DNA of 64,000 bases from JAJRPT01 sp965661945 (GCA_965661945.1 CBFIFP010000009.1:57730-121729); one strand, 5' to 3'; shown: positions 1-9,944, counted from the stretch's first letter. Numbers and translations: made by a program. The notes: generated by a model not told the origin, from the letters alone.

Positions 1-647
1 CAAGCGCCAGTTTCTAATTCAACGCCTTTTTCGAAGGTTCTTAAGTTTACTATGTTATTCTTTATTTGAATAAAATTTACATTAGTTCCATGGGGTTTAA
101 ACTCTTGAGAAAATCTGATTGAGGAGCCAATTTTATCAATATTAAAATTTTCAAAATCAATATTATTATCTTTTGTGTTGATTACAAAATGATGGGTGCC
201 AGTATTTGAGTAATATCCATGATAATTTACATTATCAGCACTTACATACCTTTCATTAGGTAGTGTAATTGGGCTGGGCATATAAAGTAAAATATCATTA
301 TCAATAAATTTTGCTTTATAGGTATCTCCAGACATAAAAAAAGTAACATTATTTTTATCTTTAATAAGTCCGTTCATATCTGCAAACCTTGAAATAGCTC
401 TACCTCCATTTCCACACATCATACCCGATGAGCCATCTGGGTTAAAGAATTGACAAACAAAATCATAGGTGTGAGTTTTATTTTCTAAAAACATTAAACC
501 TTCAGATTTGAAATCGTTAAATTGATTTATATTACACAAGGACTTAGCAAGTTCACTTCCTTGTTTTTTTGTAAAATTATAATTTCTATTATCAATTACC
601 GAAAATAAGTTACCAGCACCAGACATGTAAAAGACTTCAATTTTCAT
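1..647 (-). CDS. dapF: Diaminopimelate epimerase, 3' end beyond window
   Basis: Interconverts LL- and meso-diaminopimelate in the cytoplasm, for lysine and peptidoglycan synthesis. The ATG at 647-645 opens MKIEVFYMSGAGNLFSVIDN, the DapF N-terminus. The first catalytic cysteine is in MCGNGGRA (about residue 78), followed by a GTHHFV motif and then GVELETGA. The window ends inside the next codon, which begins TG. In the family this is the second catalytic cysteine of the ACGTG motif, so about 215 residues are visible and the C-terminal part is missing. The start overlaps the end of the upstream phosphatase gene by 11 bp, so the two are probably co-transcribed and translationally coupled. Function is confident from both motif regions. 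Confidence 0.93.
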   Translation of the reverse strand, partial: MKIEVFYMSGAGNLFSVIDNRNYNFTKKQGSELAKSLCNINQFNDFKSEGLMFLENKTHTYDFVCQFFNPDGSSGMMCGNGGRAISRFADMNGLIKDKNNVTFFMSGDTYKAKFIDNDILLYMPSPITLPNERYVSADNVNYHGYYSNTGTHHFVINTKDNNIDFENFNIDKIGSSIRFSQEFKPHGTNVNFIQIKNNIVNLRTFEKGVELETGA

Positions 648-1431
648 GGTTAACCAAATTAATTAAATTATTATGAATTTTAGAGTTTGTAGCGATAATG
701 CTATCAGCATTTAAAGTGATTTGCTCGCCTTTATAGTTTGAAACTTTGCCTCCAGCTTCAGTTAGTATAAGATTTCCTGCTGCCATATCCCATGGTTTTA
801 ATTCTACTTCCCAAAACCCATCAAATCTGCCTGTAGCAACATAGCACAAATCTAAAGCAGCAGAGCCAAGTCTTCTGACAGGAATACCAGACCCAACAAT
901 TCTGGAAAAAGTCTCTAAACAATTTTTTGGATTTTCTGAAACATTATAAGGGAATCCGGTTACAAGAAAACTTTTATTAATATTAGAACAATTGGAAACT
1001 TTAATTTCATTGTTATTTAAAAAAGCACCCTTACCTTTTTCGCTGAAAAATAGTTCGCCTGTAATAGGATTAAAAACCGCTCCGGTTATTATTTCATTTT
1101 TGTAAGCAAGTGCTATACTTACCGAAAATATCGGGAGCCGATTAGCAAAGTTAACTGTACCATCAAGAGGATCTATAATCCAGAGGTAGTCGGTATTATT
1201 ATTATTTAAATTAATAGTTAAATCAGATTCTTCAGAAAGAATATTATGCTCTGGATATAGTTCTTGTAACCTTGAAATAATAACATTCTCAGAAATAAAA
1301 TCGTATTCGGTTACTAAATCATTCAATTTGGATTTGGAGAAGACTTCAAAGTCTTTATGAAATCCATCTTTCAATTTTGAGCCGGCTTCTTTTATTATTT
1401 GAATGCAATTTTGTGTATAATTACAAAACAT
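637..1431 (-). CDS. suhB: Inositol monophosphatase family protein (SuhB-like)
   Basis: 264 residues, the usual length for Mg2+-dependent inositol-1-phosphatase/SuhB proteins. The metal-binding motifs are all present: EES near residue 67, WIIDPLDGTVNF near residues 88-99 and KPWDMAAG near residue 213. It probably hydrolyses inositol phosphate or a related sugar phosphate in the cytoplasm. In enterobacteria SuhB also acts in rRNA antitermination, which the sequence cannot test here. It is the first gene of a short minus-strand unit with dapF. A TAAATTTG box lies at 1464-1457, about 26 nt upstream of the ATG. The exact substrate is not determined by sequence. Confidence 0.9.
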   Translation of the reverse strand: MFCNYTQNCIQIIKEAGSKLKDGFHKDFEVFSKSKLNDLVTEYDFISENVIISRLQELYPEHNILSEESDLTINLNNNNTDYLWIIDPLDGTVNFANRLPIFSVSIALAYKNEIITGAVFNPITGELFFSEKGKGAFLNNNEIKVSNCSNINKSFLVTGFPYNVSENPKNCLETFSRIVGSGIPVRRLGSAALDLCYVATGRFDGFWEVELKPWDMAAGNLILTEAGGKVSNYKGEQITLNADSIIATNSKIHNNLINLVNHEN

Positions 1432-1456
1432 TTATTAATTTGCAGTTTTAAAATAA

Positions 1457-1464
1457 CAAATTTA
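1457..1464 (-). promoter_or_regulatory. Possible -7 box for the suhB-dapF unit
   Basis: On the minus strand this reads TAAATTTG, matching the Bacteroidota TAnnTTTG -7 consensus, about 26 nt before the suhB-like start. The divergent gene at 1481 starts nearby, so the 50-bp gap must drive both directions. In such AT-rich DNA the match alone is weak evidence. Confidence 0.35.
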
Positions 1465-1480
1465 AAAATTTATAATCATA

Positions 1481-3112
1481 ATGACTAAAATAATATTCAT
1501 TATTTTTCTATTGTTTATTAGTACGAATATTTTCTCACAGGTAAATCGCTCAATTACGGGAGCTTCACCTGGTTGGATAGATACTCTTTCTATAGAAAGA
1601 GCACAAAAGGTATCTGATGAGAATAAAGGAATTGTAGATAGACCAATTGACCCAGAAAAATATATAGTAGGACCTGGTGATGAGTTTAAAGTAACTATAA
1701 TCCAATATGAGCCAATTGAGTTGCAAATTACTGTTTCACCAGATTCGAAAATATATATATCTAAAATTGGGCTAATAGAAATTAAAGACAATACTTTATT
1801 AGAAGTGTATGATTTGGTAAAAGAAGAGATTCAAAAAGTTTTTAATACAGATGAGATATATATTGTTTTAGATAAAATAAAACAATTCAAAGTTAGAATT
1901 AGTGGTGAAGTAAATAAATCAATGACAGTGAATGCTTATTCGACCGATAGAGTTTCGGAGATTCTTGATAAATCTGGAGCGATGAAATCATCTTCCTCAA
2001 CAAGAAATATTAAACTTATTAGAGGTGATACAAAGGAATTGCTTAAAGTAGATTTGGTTAAGTTTTTTGCGACAACCAACGAAGAGAGTAATCCTTATGT
2101 AAGAAATGGCGACCATATTATAATTCCTGAAATATCTGAAGATGTAGATATTCATATTTCTGGTGAGATACCAATGAAAGACTCAGATTTTGAATATGTA
2201 GAGGGTGATTCTTTATCAACTTTAATTCGACTTGGTCAGGGTTTTTTAAAAACTTCACTTCTTGATTCTGTAGAGTTTGTAAGATATGATTTAAATTCAA
2301 AAGAATTTAATTCGAGGTTTTTAAATTTAAATTCTTGGCGAAATAAAGTTTTCCAATTTAATGAAGTTTTGGACGGGGATTTCCCTTTAAAACCAGGAGA
2401 TAGGGTTTATATTAGAAAAAATCCTAATTGGGTTGATAAAAAATATGTGAAGTTAGAGGGAGAGGTTAAATATCCTGGTAAATATCCAATTCAAAACAAA
2501 AATACAACAATAGCTGATATAATAAACGCCGCTGGAGGTTTTACTGATGATGCATCTCCTGAACTTTCAGAATATATCAGACAAGAAGAAGCCGACAAAA
2601 AAGATTTGGAATTGGAAAGATTAAGTAGAATACCTTATTCTGATATGTCGGAGTCAGAAAGAAGATACTTTCAATCAAGAGTATCAGAAATTAAAGGTTT
2701 GATGGCTATTAATATTTTAAATGCTGTTGAGAATCCCGAATCACCTGATAATATTCTTGTTGAAACAAGAGATTCTATTGTTATACCTAAGATTAAAAAT
2801 TATATTATAGTTCAAGGTAGAGTTAATTCACCAGGTGCGATTATTTTTGATGAAAGTTTGACTTATATAGAGTATATAAATTTAGCTGGTGGATTTGGAT
2901 TTAGAGCTGATGATAAAGAAACTTTTATCACAAAGCCGGGCGGTAGGCAATATCTTGCATCAGATTTTAATTATAAAATTGAACCAGGTGATGTAATATT
3001 AGTTCCGCCTAAGAAAGAAGTAGATGTATGGGAGAAAACACTTGAATACTCAGCTTTTGTTATTCAATTGATAACTCTATTCAGTTTAATTTTTACTATA
3101 ACACGTAATTGA
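1481..3112 (+). CDS. Polysaccharide export protein, Wza-like with SLBB domains
   Basis: 543 residues. A signal peptide ends near residue 19 (NIFSQ), with no lipobox cysteine. A polysaccharide-export domain follows (about 55-140, starting YIVGPGDEF), then several SLBB-type segments, for example LEGEVKYPGKYPIQ and VQGRVNSPGAI. A hydrophobic helix lies at the extreme C-terminus (about 517-538). Wza-family proteins form the outer-membrane channel for capsule, O-antigen or exopolysaccharide. The C-terminal helix resembles Wza's membrane-spanning helix. The Wzz-like gene follows 14 bp downstream, so the two form an export pair. No tyrosine kinase or glycosyltransferase follows; the sugar-building genes are 12-38 kb away. 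Confidence 0.87.
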   Translation: MTKIIFIIFLLFISTNIFSQVNRSITGASPGWIDTLSIERAQKVSDENKGIVDRPIDPEKYIVGPGDEFKVTIIQYEPIELQITVSPDSKIYISKIGLIEIKDNTLLEVYDLVKEEIQKVFNTDEIYIVLDKIKQFKVRISGEVNKSMTVNAYSTDRVSEILDKSGAMKSSSSTRNIKLIRGDTKELLKVDLVKFFATTNEESNPYVRNGDHIIIPEISEDVDIHISGEIPMKDSDFEYVEGDSLSTLIRLGQGFLKTSLLDSVEFVRYDLNSKEFNSRFLNLNSWRNKVFQFNEVLDGDFPLKPGDRVYIRKNPNWVDKKYVKLEGEVKYPGKYPIQNKNTTIADIINAAGGFTDDASPELSEYIRQEEADKKDLELERLSRIPYSDMSESERRYFQSRVSEIKGLMAINILNAVENPESPDNILVETRDSIVIPKIKNYIIVQGRVNSPGAIIFDESLTYIEYINLAGGFGFRADDKETFITKPGGRQYLASDFNYKIEPGDVILVPPKKEVDVWEKTLEYSAFVIQLITLFSLIFTITRN

Positions 3113-3126
3113 TAATCAAATAATAT

Positions 3127-4275
3127 ATGAAAGAAATTCATTTAAATACTATTTTAAAAATATTAAAAGTTGATTTTAAAAAATTTATTTCAATTGTTAT
3201 TGGATTAAATATTATTTTAATTGGTTATTCTTTTATAATGCCGCAAACTTATTCCTCGGAATTAACAATTATGCCTCCTAAGAGTTCTTCCGGTGGAGGT
3301 GGGCTTTCTTCATTTTTGCAAAATCTTGGAGGTGGAGCATTAAGTCTTGGTGGAATAGGCGAAGATGACCAATCAAAACTTTTTGCTGATGTTTTAAAAA
3401 GTAGAAATGTTTCTCAAAAAATAATTTCAGAACTACAATTAGATACTCTTGATTCTTTTAAAGAATTGTCTGATTTGGCTTTAAACGCAGAGGTGAGTAG
3501 AATTTTAGAAACAAAAGTTGAAAAAAGTGGGATAATAAAATTAAATTGTAATTTTTCAACAACTTATTTTGCAAACCAAGAAGAAATTGAATTTGTTAAA
3601 AAATTAGTTAAAGAAATAACAAATTCTTTTGCAAAATCACTGGACGAAATTTTAAAAGAAAAAAATAATTCAAGTGCAAAACAATCAAGACTTTATATTG
3701 ATGGTGAGATTAATAAATACAGAATAAAACTTGATTCGATTTCTGCAGAGTTACAAAATTTCCAAGAAGAGCATAAAATATTAGAAATTGAGGAGCAAAC
3801 TAAAGCTGTTGTAACTCAAGCTATTGAAATAGGAACTCAGTTAATTGAGTATGAAAATGAGTTAAACTTGGCAATGATTCAGATGAATCCTAATTCTAAC
3901 CAAGTACAAGTTTTAAGAAATCAAGTTGAGATGATTAAAAAACAAGCCAAAAGAATTCAAGAGGGTGGATTGAATGATGATGGTTTTTCTTTGCCTTTAT
4001 CTAAAGTACCTGAATTGGCAAGAAGATTTACTGAAATATATAGGGACAGGGAAATTATTGAAAAAGTGTTACTTTACTTGGAAACACAAAAACACCAAGA
4101 AATGATTCAAGAAGAAAAAGATGTTCCAGTTATTGAAATACTTGATTACGCTTATGAGCCAGAAATCCGTTCATCTCCAAAAAGAAGCTTGATGTTGTTA
4201 ATTGGAACAATTATATTTGCTATCGTAGCGTTTATATATATTATTATTTCAGCTTATTATAAAGGTAGATTGTGA
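3127..4275 (+). CDS. Wzz/GumC-type chain-length determinant protein
   Basis: 382 residues with the typical polysaccharide co-polymerase layout: an N-terminal membrane helix (about 16-36), a periplasmic domain rich in predicted coiled coil (about 185-290), and a C-terminal membrane helix (about 358-378) preceded by a proline-containing stretch. A glycine-rich loop (GGGGLSSFLQNLGGGALSLGG region) sits just after the first helix, as in many GumC-like proteins. There is no Walker motif, so the fused tyrosine kinase of Wzc is absent. It probably sets polymer length or couples the inner membrane to the Wza-like channel encoded just upstream. Confidence 0.85.
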   Translation: MKEIHLNTILKILKVDFKKFISIVIGLNIILIGYSFIMPQTYSSELTIMPPKSSSGGGGLSSFLQNLGGGALSLGGIGEDDQSKLFADVLKSRNVSQKIISELQLDTLDSFKELSDLALNAEVSRILETKVEKSGIIKLNCNFSTTYFANQEEIEFVKKLVKEITNSFAKSLDEILKEKNNSSAKQSRLYIDGEINKYRIKLDSISAELQNFQEEHKILEIEEQTKAVVTQAIEIGTQLIEYENELNLAMIQMNPNSNQVQVLRNQVEMIKKQAKRIQEGGLNDDGFSLPLSKVPELARRFTEIYRDREIIEKVLLYLETQKHQEMIQEEKDVPVIEILDYAYEPEIRSSPKRSLMLLIGTIIFAIVAFIYIIISAYYKGRL

Positions 4276-4571
4276 TAAATGGCGTGTTTTTATTTATCAA
4301 TCCTTATCTTAACACTTTCTTAACAATTTATCTGTATATTTTATAATTACTTATCTTTTTAATATTAAAATATCCCAATCAAAATAATCTATTTTGTTTA
4401 TTTTACCTTAGTTAACATATTGTATTTTTTTTAATTATTAAATTATGATAAACAACCATTATGATTTATAACTGTTTTTGGAAAGATTAACACAATATTA
4501 ACATAATATTAATATTCACTTAATTATACAAGGTTAATTTTGTAAATTATTATTAACAAACTAAATTATTT
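4276..4571 (+). other. AT-rich intergenic region with one probable promoter
   Basis: About 300 bp of almost pure A/T between the export pair and the TonB-dependent receptor gene. No open frame, hairpin terminator or repeat stands out. The only recognisable element is the TAATTTTG box at 4535-4542. Confidence 0.6.
4535..4542 (+). promoter_or_regulatory. Probable -7 promoter box for the TonB receptor operon
   Basis: TAATTTTG matches the Bacteroidota -7 consensus TAnnTTTG and ends 29 nt before the receptor ATG. The same octamer precedes several other genes in this window. No clear -33 TTG is seen. Confidence 0.5.
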
Positions 4572-7469
4572 ATGAGATTTTTTGTTATTTATTTATTTTT
4601 AATTATATCAATAAGTTCATTGAAATCAGCAGAAATATTCGGAAATATAAAAGATAGTCAGTCAAAAGATCCAATGATTCAAGCAGTTGTCAGGGTTGAC
4701 GGTACAAAAATTGGTACATACTCAGGTTTAGATGGCTCTTTTAGGTTAAAAAATATTAAAGCAGGTGAATATGACTTAGTTGTTACTTATATTGGATATA
4801 AGGAATATAGACAAAAGATTAAAGTTAGTGATGGTGGAGAAACACGATTTAACATTTTACTAGAAGAAGATGCAACCTCGACTGATAATGTAATGGTGTT
4901 TGCTTCTAAAGAGTTGCAAACAGAAGAAAGTGCTAGGATGTCCGAGAAAAATAATCTAACAACCTCTAATATAGTTTCATCTAAGGTTATAGAAGTATCT
5001 CCAGATATTACTGTTTCAACTTTGATACAGAAGATGTCAGGTATTTCTATTGAGGAAGAGGGTTCGAATGATGGCTCTTACGCAATAATCAGAGGTATGG
5101 ATAAAAGATACAATAATACTTTAATAAATGGTGTTAAAGTTCCTTCCCCAGATGCCAGAAACAGGTTTGTTCCTTTGGATATTTTCCCTGCTGATATTAT
5201 TGATAGATTAGAAGTCCACAAGTCTGTTACTCCAGATATGGAGGCAGATGCAATCGGTGGAACAGTTAATTTAATAATGAAAAATGCTCCTGATAATTTT
5301 TTATTAAAAACTAATGCTGCTATTGGTTATAATGATATGTTTCTTCAAAATGATAGAAGTTTTTTATCATTTAATACAGATGTACAACAACAAAATTCTC
5401 CAGGTAGAATTGATGAGTGGAGAGATAATCTAAGCAAAGAAGAAAAACAAGGTGTAATCCAAAAATATTTCCCCACAGAAGCATTAACATTTCAACAAAG
5501 AACCGCATTACCAAATGCTATACTAGGTCTAACAATAGGCGATAGATTTGGAAAACAAAAACAATTTGGGGCAGTTTTGGCTTTGAGTTATCAAGGAATT
5601 TCAAGGGGTCAAAATCAGTTTTCAACAATTATCGACCAAAGACAAGAAACGGGCTTAGCTTCTATTGATAATGTTTTAAATCGTGAAAATTCAATGTTTG
5701 AACAAAGAACTGCTGTTCATACAAAGTTAGATTACTATTTTAATCCAAAGCATAGAATAAGTATGTACAATGCTTATATGAGATTAGCACAGGATGAATC
5801 TTGGTATCTTGAAGATTCTAATTATTGGCATAGAGATTTTGTTAGGGCTGTTTACTATGAGTTATTTTCTCAGCAAATTAACCAAAATGTTTATAACTCA
5901 ACTTTAAAGGGAGACCACGATTTAGGAAGGAATTTCTTTTTAGATTGGTCTGGAGCTTTTTCTTTTGCAAACAGAAATCAACCAGATAGAGCAACTTTAA
6001 ACCTTACTACACCAGATATGTCTGATGTAAATGAAAATGGAGAAATTAGGGTTGCATATATGGATAGACCTATGTTTAGAGAGTTTTATTATAATTACGA
6101 TAGGGATTTTGCTTTATACTCAAATTTGAAACATATCTCACATATCGGTGATTTAAAGTTTGAAAATAAAATTGGAAATTTAGTTAGGTATAAAGATAGA
6201 GAAACGGTTTTTGATAAATATGAATTTAGACCATATTTGAATAATGCTAATAATGATTATCCAAATAATACAGATTACCCATACGTTGGTGATATTAGAG
6301 ATGGTGATTTAAGCGGAAGCTATTTTCGATTAATGAATAATGCAGGTAGTATTGGTGACCCTAATAATTATATGATTACAGAAATTGTAACTGCTGGTTA
6401 CTATCAAGGAACACTTTCAAATAAAAAATTTGAATTAACAGCGGGTTTAAGAGCAGAATATACAGATTTAGCTTTTGAAACAGATGCATACAGGGGTTCT
6501 ACATCATCAACTGTTACCAAAGGTGATAGACAATATCTCAACATTTTACCTGGTATATTTTTTAAATATAAATTAAATAAAAAAACTAATATTAGAACGA
6601 GTTATAATCAAGCTATTGCAAGACCGAGTTTTTATGAGTTTGTTCCTGCAATTGAAATAAATTCGGATGGAGAGCAATTTAAAGGTAACCCTGGACTTGT
6701 AAATTCTGTAGGAAATAACTTTGATTTAAGATATGAATTTTTCCCTTCTGGAGTAGATAAGATATTTGCTGGTTTATTTTACAAGCACATCACTAATCCA
6801 ATAGAAAGAACTTATGACGGTTACCAAAGTTTTACTTTTGCTAACTTTGAAGAGGCAACTAATTTTGGTGTGGAAGCTGAATATACTAAGTACTTTAGAA
6901 AACTTGGAGTAAGGTTTAACTATTCATATACAAAATCAAGTATAGAATCTGAAAAGATATATAGATTTAGATTAACTGAGGAAAATCAAAATTTAATAGA
7001 CCAAGATTTATCAGGTAATCTTAGAAAAAGATTTGATGAGGGTGCTATTGGATTTGGTGATATTGCTGAATTAGTTCGATTAGAGGAAAGACCTTTACAA
7101 GGACAGACTGACCATATTTTAAATTTATCTCTATTATATAAAGATGTAAATAATGGAATTGATGCTCAAATTGATTTTAATTATACTGGAGAGAGAGTTG
7201 TTTTTGTTGCACGTGAGTATCAATTTGATTGGTGGCAAAGACCTCAAATCAACTTAGATTTTTCGGCTGAAAAGAAAATTAATGGTTTAACAATTTACTT
7301 TAAATCAAGAAATTTATTGAATACTCCAAGAGAGTTTTATTTAAAAAGACCATTAAGAACTGAGCAATATAGTTTGCCAGAACAAGAAGATCCCGAAAAT
7401 TTCACTTTTGTAAGAAGAAATTTATTTGGAAGAAATTATCAAATTGGAATTAAGTATTTGTTTAATTAA
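4572..7469 (+). CDS. TonB-dependent outer-membrane receptor
   Basis: 965 residues. A signal peptide ends near SLKSA (about 20). A carboxypeptidase-regulatory-like beta-sandwich follows (about 22-105, IFGNIKDSQSKDPMIQAVV). The plug lies at about 125-235 (SGISIEEEG, IIRGMDKRYNNTLING, LEVHKSVTPDMEADAIGGTVNL). A long beta-barrel ends in GIKYLFN. It imports a large or scarce ligand across the outer membrane using TonB energy. The lipoprotein gene begins 17 bp downstream behind a strong AAAGGAG site, so the two are co-expressed and probably work together. The ligand is unknown; nothing in the sequence identifies iron, vitamin or glycan. Confidence 0.92.
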   Translation: MRFFVIYLFLIISISSLKSAEIFGNIKDSQSKDPMIQAVVRVDGTKIGTYSGLDGSFRLKNIKAGEYDLVVTYIGYKEYRQKIKVSDGGETRFNILLEEDATSTDNVMVFASKELQTEESARMSEKNNLTTSNIVSSKVIEVSPDITVSTLIQKMSGISIEEEGSNDGSYAIIRGMDKRYNNTLINGVKVPSPDARNRFVPLDIFPADIIDRLEVHKSVTPDMEADAIGGTVNLIMKNAPDNFLLKTNAAIGYNDMFLQNDRSFLSFNTDVQQQNSPGRIDEWRDNLSKEEKQGVIQKYFPTEALTFQQRTALPNAILGLTIGDRFGKQKQFGAVLALSYQGISRGQNQFSTIIDQRQETGLASIDNVLNRENSMFEQRTAVHTKLDYYFNPKHRISMYNAYMRLAQDESWYLEDSNYWHRDFVRAVYYELFSQQINQNVYNSTLKGDHDLGRNFFLDWSGAFSFANRNQPDRATLNLTTPDMSDVNENGEIRVAYMDRPMFREFYYNYDRDFALYSNLKHISHIGDLKFENKIGNLVRYKDRETVFDKYEFRPYLNNANNDYPNNTDYPYVGDIRDGDLSGSYFRLMNNAGSIGDPNNYMITEIVTAGYYQGTLSNKKFELTAGLRAEYTDLAFETDAYRGSTSSTVTKGDRQYLNILPGIFFKYKLNKKTNIRTSYNQAIARPSFYEFVPAIEINSDGEQFKGNPGLVNSVGNNFDLRYEFFPSGVDKIFAGLFYKHITNPIERTYDGYQSFTFANFEEATNFGVEAEYTKYFRKLGVRFNYSYTKSSIESEKIYRFRLTEENQNLIDQDLSGNLRKRFDEGAIGFGDIAELVRLEERPLQGQTDHILNLSLLYKDVNNGIDAQIDFNYTGERVVFVAREYQFDWWQRPQINLDFSAEKKINGLTIYFKSRNLLNTPREFYLKRPLRTEQYSLPEQEDPENFTFVRRNLFGRNYQIGIKYLFN

Positions 7470-7486
7470 TATTAAAGGAGATAGCT

Positions 7487-8764
7487 ATGAAGTTATCAAA
7501 ATTGTGGATGCTACTTGCATCATTTTTAATCATCTCATTAACTGCTTGTAATAATGACGATGATGATGATAAAGACCCAGTAAATGAGGACAAAGGTTCT
7601 ATTTCTGGTGAATTAACTGGTACTCTTGCAAAAGGCAATTACAGAGTAACTGACCATATTATAGTTCCAGAAGGTCAAACTCTAACGATAGAGCCAGGAA
7701 CGGTTCTTATTTTTGACGGTGATCTTATAGGACAGCAAGGCGCACCTGAAATCGCAGTTTTTGGGCAATTAATTGCTGAAGGAACTGAGACTAACAGAAT
7801 AGTTATGACAGTAGATGATAGCCGTAAAGGAGTTGAAAACTTCGACAGAGGTTGGTGGGGTGGCGTTCAATGTTATCCTTCGGCAACTAAAATGGTTCTT
7901 AGATATTGCGATATCGAATATACTGGAGCTCCAGCTGGTGAGCCAATCAATCCTGACCAAGTATTAAGAAATCCAGGTAGTACTCGTTATACAATACAAT
8001 GTAGAAATGTAGATGGTGATTTTATTGTTGAGCATTGCCATTTCTTTGGTATAAATGATGATCTTTGGAGACCACAAGGTGGAAAAATTTCTTTCTGCTA
8101 TAACTTGGTAGAGTTTCAAGGTGGTACTGGTGGAGATTGTATTAATGCTAAAGCTGGTACAGTTGGTGTTCTTGCTTACAACTTAATAATTGGTTCTGCA
8201 ACTAACTCATTAAAAACTGGTGGTGCATTAACTAATATCGATATTTACAACAACACTACTGTTACTTCTGGCTATAGAAGACAAGAAGCAGGTAGAGGTG
8301 GCTCTATAAATGTTGAAGATGCTGCAAGAGGGAGAGTTTATAATAACCTTCAAGTTAACTGTAGATTTGGTCCAAGAATGGTTCAAGGTTTAGACTTAGA
8401 AAATACTGTTTTTGATTATAATTATAATTATGCAACTTTCCAATCTTTAATTGATGAGTTTTCTCCAACTGAAGGTGTTCAAGAATTAGGCGCTAATGAT
8501 GTAAATAGTGCAACTCCTGGCGATAAAGACCCTATGTTTGTTAATTATTCAGTTGATTATACAGAAGAGGTATTAAGAGCAGGTTTATTACCTAAATTGA
8601 ATATCAAAGGTGACCAAGACTTTAGATTAAAAGCAGGTTCTCCAGCGATTGGTGTTGGTTATACAGGATTTACTCCAGTTCAAGCACCAAACGGAACAAC
8701 TTCACCTGCACCAAGTGCTGATATGGGTTGTTATCCAACAAATGGTAGCGGTAATAAATTCTAA
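7487..8764 (+). CDS. Surface lipoprotein with right-handed parallel beta-helix
   Basis: 425 residues. A type II signal peptide with lipobox LTAC puts the lipidated cysteine at about 21. The mature N-terminus begins NNDDDDDKDP. An acidic run right after the cysteine is the lipoprotein export signal that sends Bacteroidota lipoproteins to the outer leaflet, so surface exposure is inferred. The body has repeated short strands and turns typical of a parallel beta-helix (IIVPEGQTLTIEPGTVLIF, then asparagine/glycine-rich coils). It may bind or process a glycan for the upstream receptor. No lyase catalytic set could be identified, so enzymatic activity is open. A strong terminator follows. Confidence 0.8.
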   Translation: MKLSKLWMLLASFLIISLTACNNDDDDDKDPVNEDKGSISGELTGTLAKGNYRVTDHIIVPEGQTLTIEPGTVLIFDGDLIGQQGAPEIAVFGQLIAEGTETNRIVMTVDDSRKGVENFDRGWWGGVQCYPSATKMVLRYCDIEYTGAPAGEPINPDQVLRNPGSTRYTIQCRNVDGDFIVEHCHFFGINDDLWRPQGGKISFCYNLVEFQGGTGGDCINAKAGTVGVLAYNLIIGSATNSLKTGGALTNIDIYNNTTVTSGYRRQEAGRGGSINVEDAARGRVYNNLQVNCRFGPRMVQGLDLENTVFDYNYNYATFQSLIDEFSPTEGVQELGANDVNSATPGDKDPMFVNYSVDYTEEVLRAGLLPKLNIKGDQDFRLKAGSPAIGVGYTGFTPVQAPNGTTSPAPSADMGCYPTNGSGNKF

Positions 8765-8793
8765 TTGTTAATTAAATAATTAGTACTATTTAT

Positions 8794-8830
8794 AAAATAG
8801 GGTTTTGTTAAAACAAAACCCTATTTTTTT
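8794..8830. terminator. Bidirectional intrinsic terminator
   Basis: A 15-bp perfect stem (AAATAGGGTTTTGTT with its complement, 2-nt loop) is followed by a T run. The upstream arm starts with A's, so it also works for the convergent minus-strand gene ending at 8847. It closes the receptor-lipoprotein operon. Confidence 0.9.
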
Positions 8831-8846
8831 AATTTATTAGTTAAAT

Positions 8847-9935
8847 TTATTCGTTGGAATAAGGTTTTCCTGTTATTTTTAAAATTGTATAACTGGATTG
8901 ATTTGTACTTATGTTTCTTAATTCTTCCTCAGAATCTATAATCTCAACATTAAATTCCATAAAATCGATAGGTCCTGACACTTTAATATTATTCGGAAAG
9001 CTAATTTTCTTGTTGTTTAAATTAGACCTTATAAGCGCATTATCTTTTTGAAATTTACGAGGCATACCGCTTGCTACTTCGTTCTTATATTGTTGCTTTA
9101 GTTCCTCTTTTTCAATTGATTCATTGATAAAGTCATCAAGCTGAATATCAATGTTAGCTTCATTCATCAAAGTATCATTTAATTTCCCTAAGATTTCATC
9201 TTTTTTGGAATAATCTTCATAGTAATTTTTAACAAATTGCTCTGTTTTATCAAAAAATCTTTTTGTTTGAATTGGAGCATTATTAATTGTTGTTAAACCA
9301 AGGAAATCTTTATAAAAGTATTCGGCTGGTTTTGAATCAATTCTAAATTGTTCATCAAATAAAATCGTACCCCATTCTATGTCTGGCTCTCTATAACTCT
9401 CTGGTAAGTCTCCTATTTCACTTGGTTCTCTTTGATACAAAACGCAAAATTTAAACATTTTTTGAGCGGGAGAAAGGAATAAATTTTGGATAAGCTTTAA
9501 ATCATTTTCGTAATACACTAATGCATCTTGCATTTCTGCTTTTATAACTATTAAAACTCTTTTTCCGGTGTTGTTACTTTCTGCATCAAGCACTATTAAA
9601 TATGCGCCGGAATGCCTTGAGGAAGTTTGAGCTTGAGCTAAAAGTAAGGCAATTCTTTTTGAAGAATCTATAAACTCATCTTCGGATTGTAGCCCAATTT
9701 CACTAGCAATTCCAAAAAATGAAGTAGAACTTGTTTCATCTATGGTTAATTTGAATGTTTTGGTTTGCTTTTCTGTTGCTTTTGATAATCTTTCACTAAT
9801 AGTATAAGATACATTTTCATCAATTGAGATTAGAGATTCTGAATCAACAAGAAGCGCATGTTCCTGACCTGCTTCTTTTTCAAAAATTGTATGAACAATG
9901 CCTCGTTTAAAATTCAAATCAAATAAGTTTAACAT
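8847..9935 (-). CDS. Nucleoid-associated protein, NdpA/YejK-like
   Basis: 362 residues resembling the 37-kDa nucleoid-associated protein family (NdpA/YejK). The N-terminus reads FKRGIVHTIFEKEAG, there is a mid-protein FYKDFLGLTTINN segment, and the C-terminal part reads IKVSGPIDFMEFNVEI. The length fits the family. Members bind nucleoid DNA, though their precise job is poorly known; relatives also occur in mobile and defence contexts. It follows the short-chain dehydrogenase gene by 9 bp in the same unit, an unexplained pairing. Its 3' end faces the bidirectional terminator. The family call rests on recalled sequence resemblance only. Confidence 0.7.
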   Translation of the reverse strand: MLNLFDLNFKRGIVHTIFEKEAGQEHALLVDSESLISIDENVSYTISERLSKATEKQTKTFKLTIDETSSTSFFGIASEIGLQSEDEFIDSSKRIALLLAQAQTSSRHSGAYLIVLDAESNNTGKRVLIVIKAEMQDALVYYENDLKLIQNLFLSPAQKMFKFCVLYQREPSEIGDLPESYREPDIEWGTILFDEQFRIDSKPAEYFYKDFLGLTTINNAPIQTKRFFDKTEQFVKNYYEDYSKKDEILGKLNDTLMNEANIDIQLDDFINESIEKEELKQQYKNEVASGMPRKFQKDNALIRSNLNNKKISFPNNIKVSGPIDFMEFNVEIIDSEEELRNISTNQSSYTILKITGKPYSNE

Positions 9936-9944
9936 TTTTTCCTT

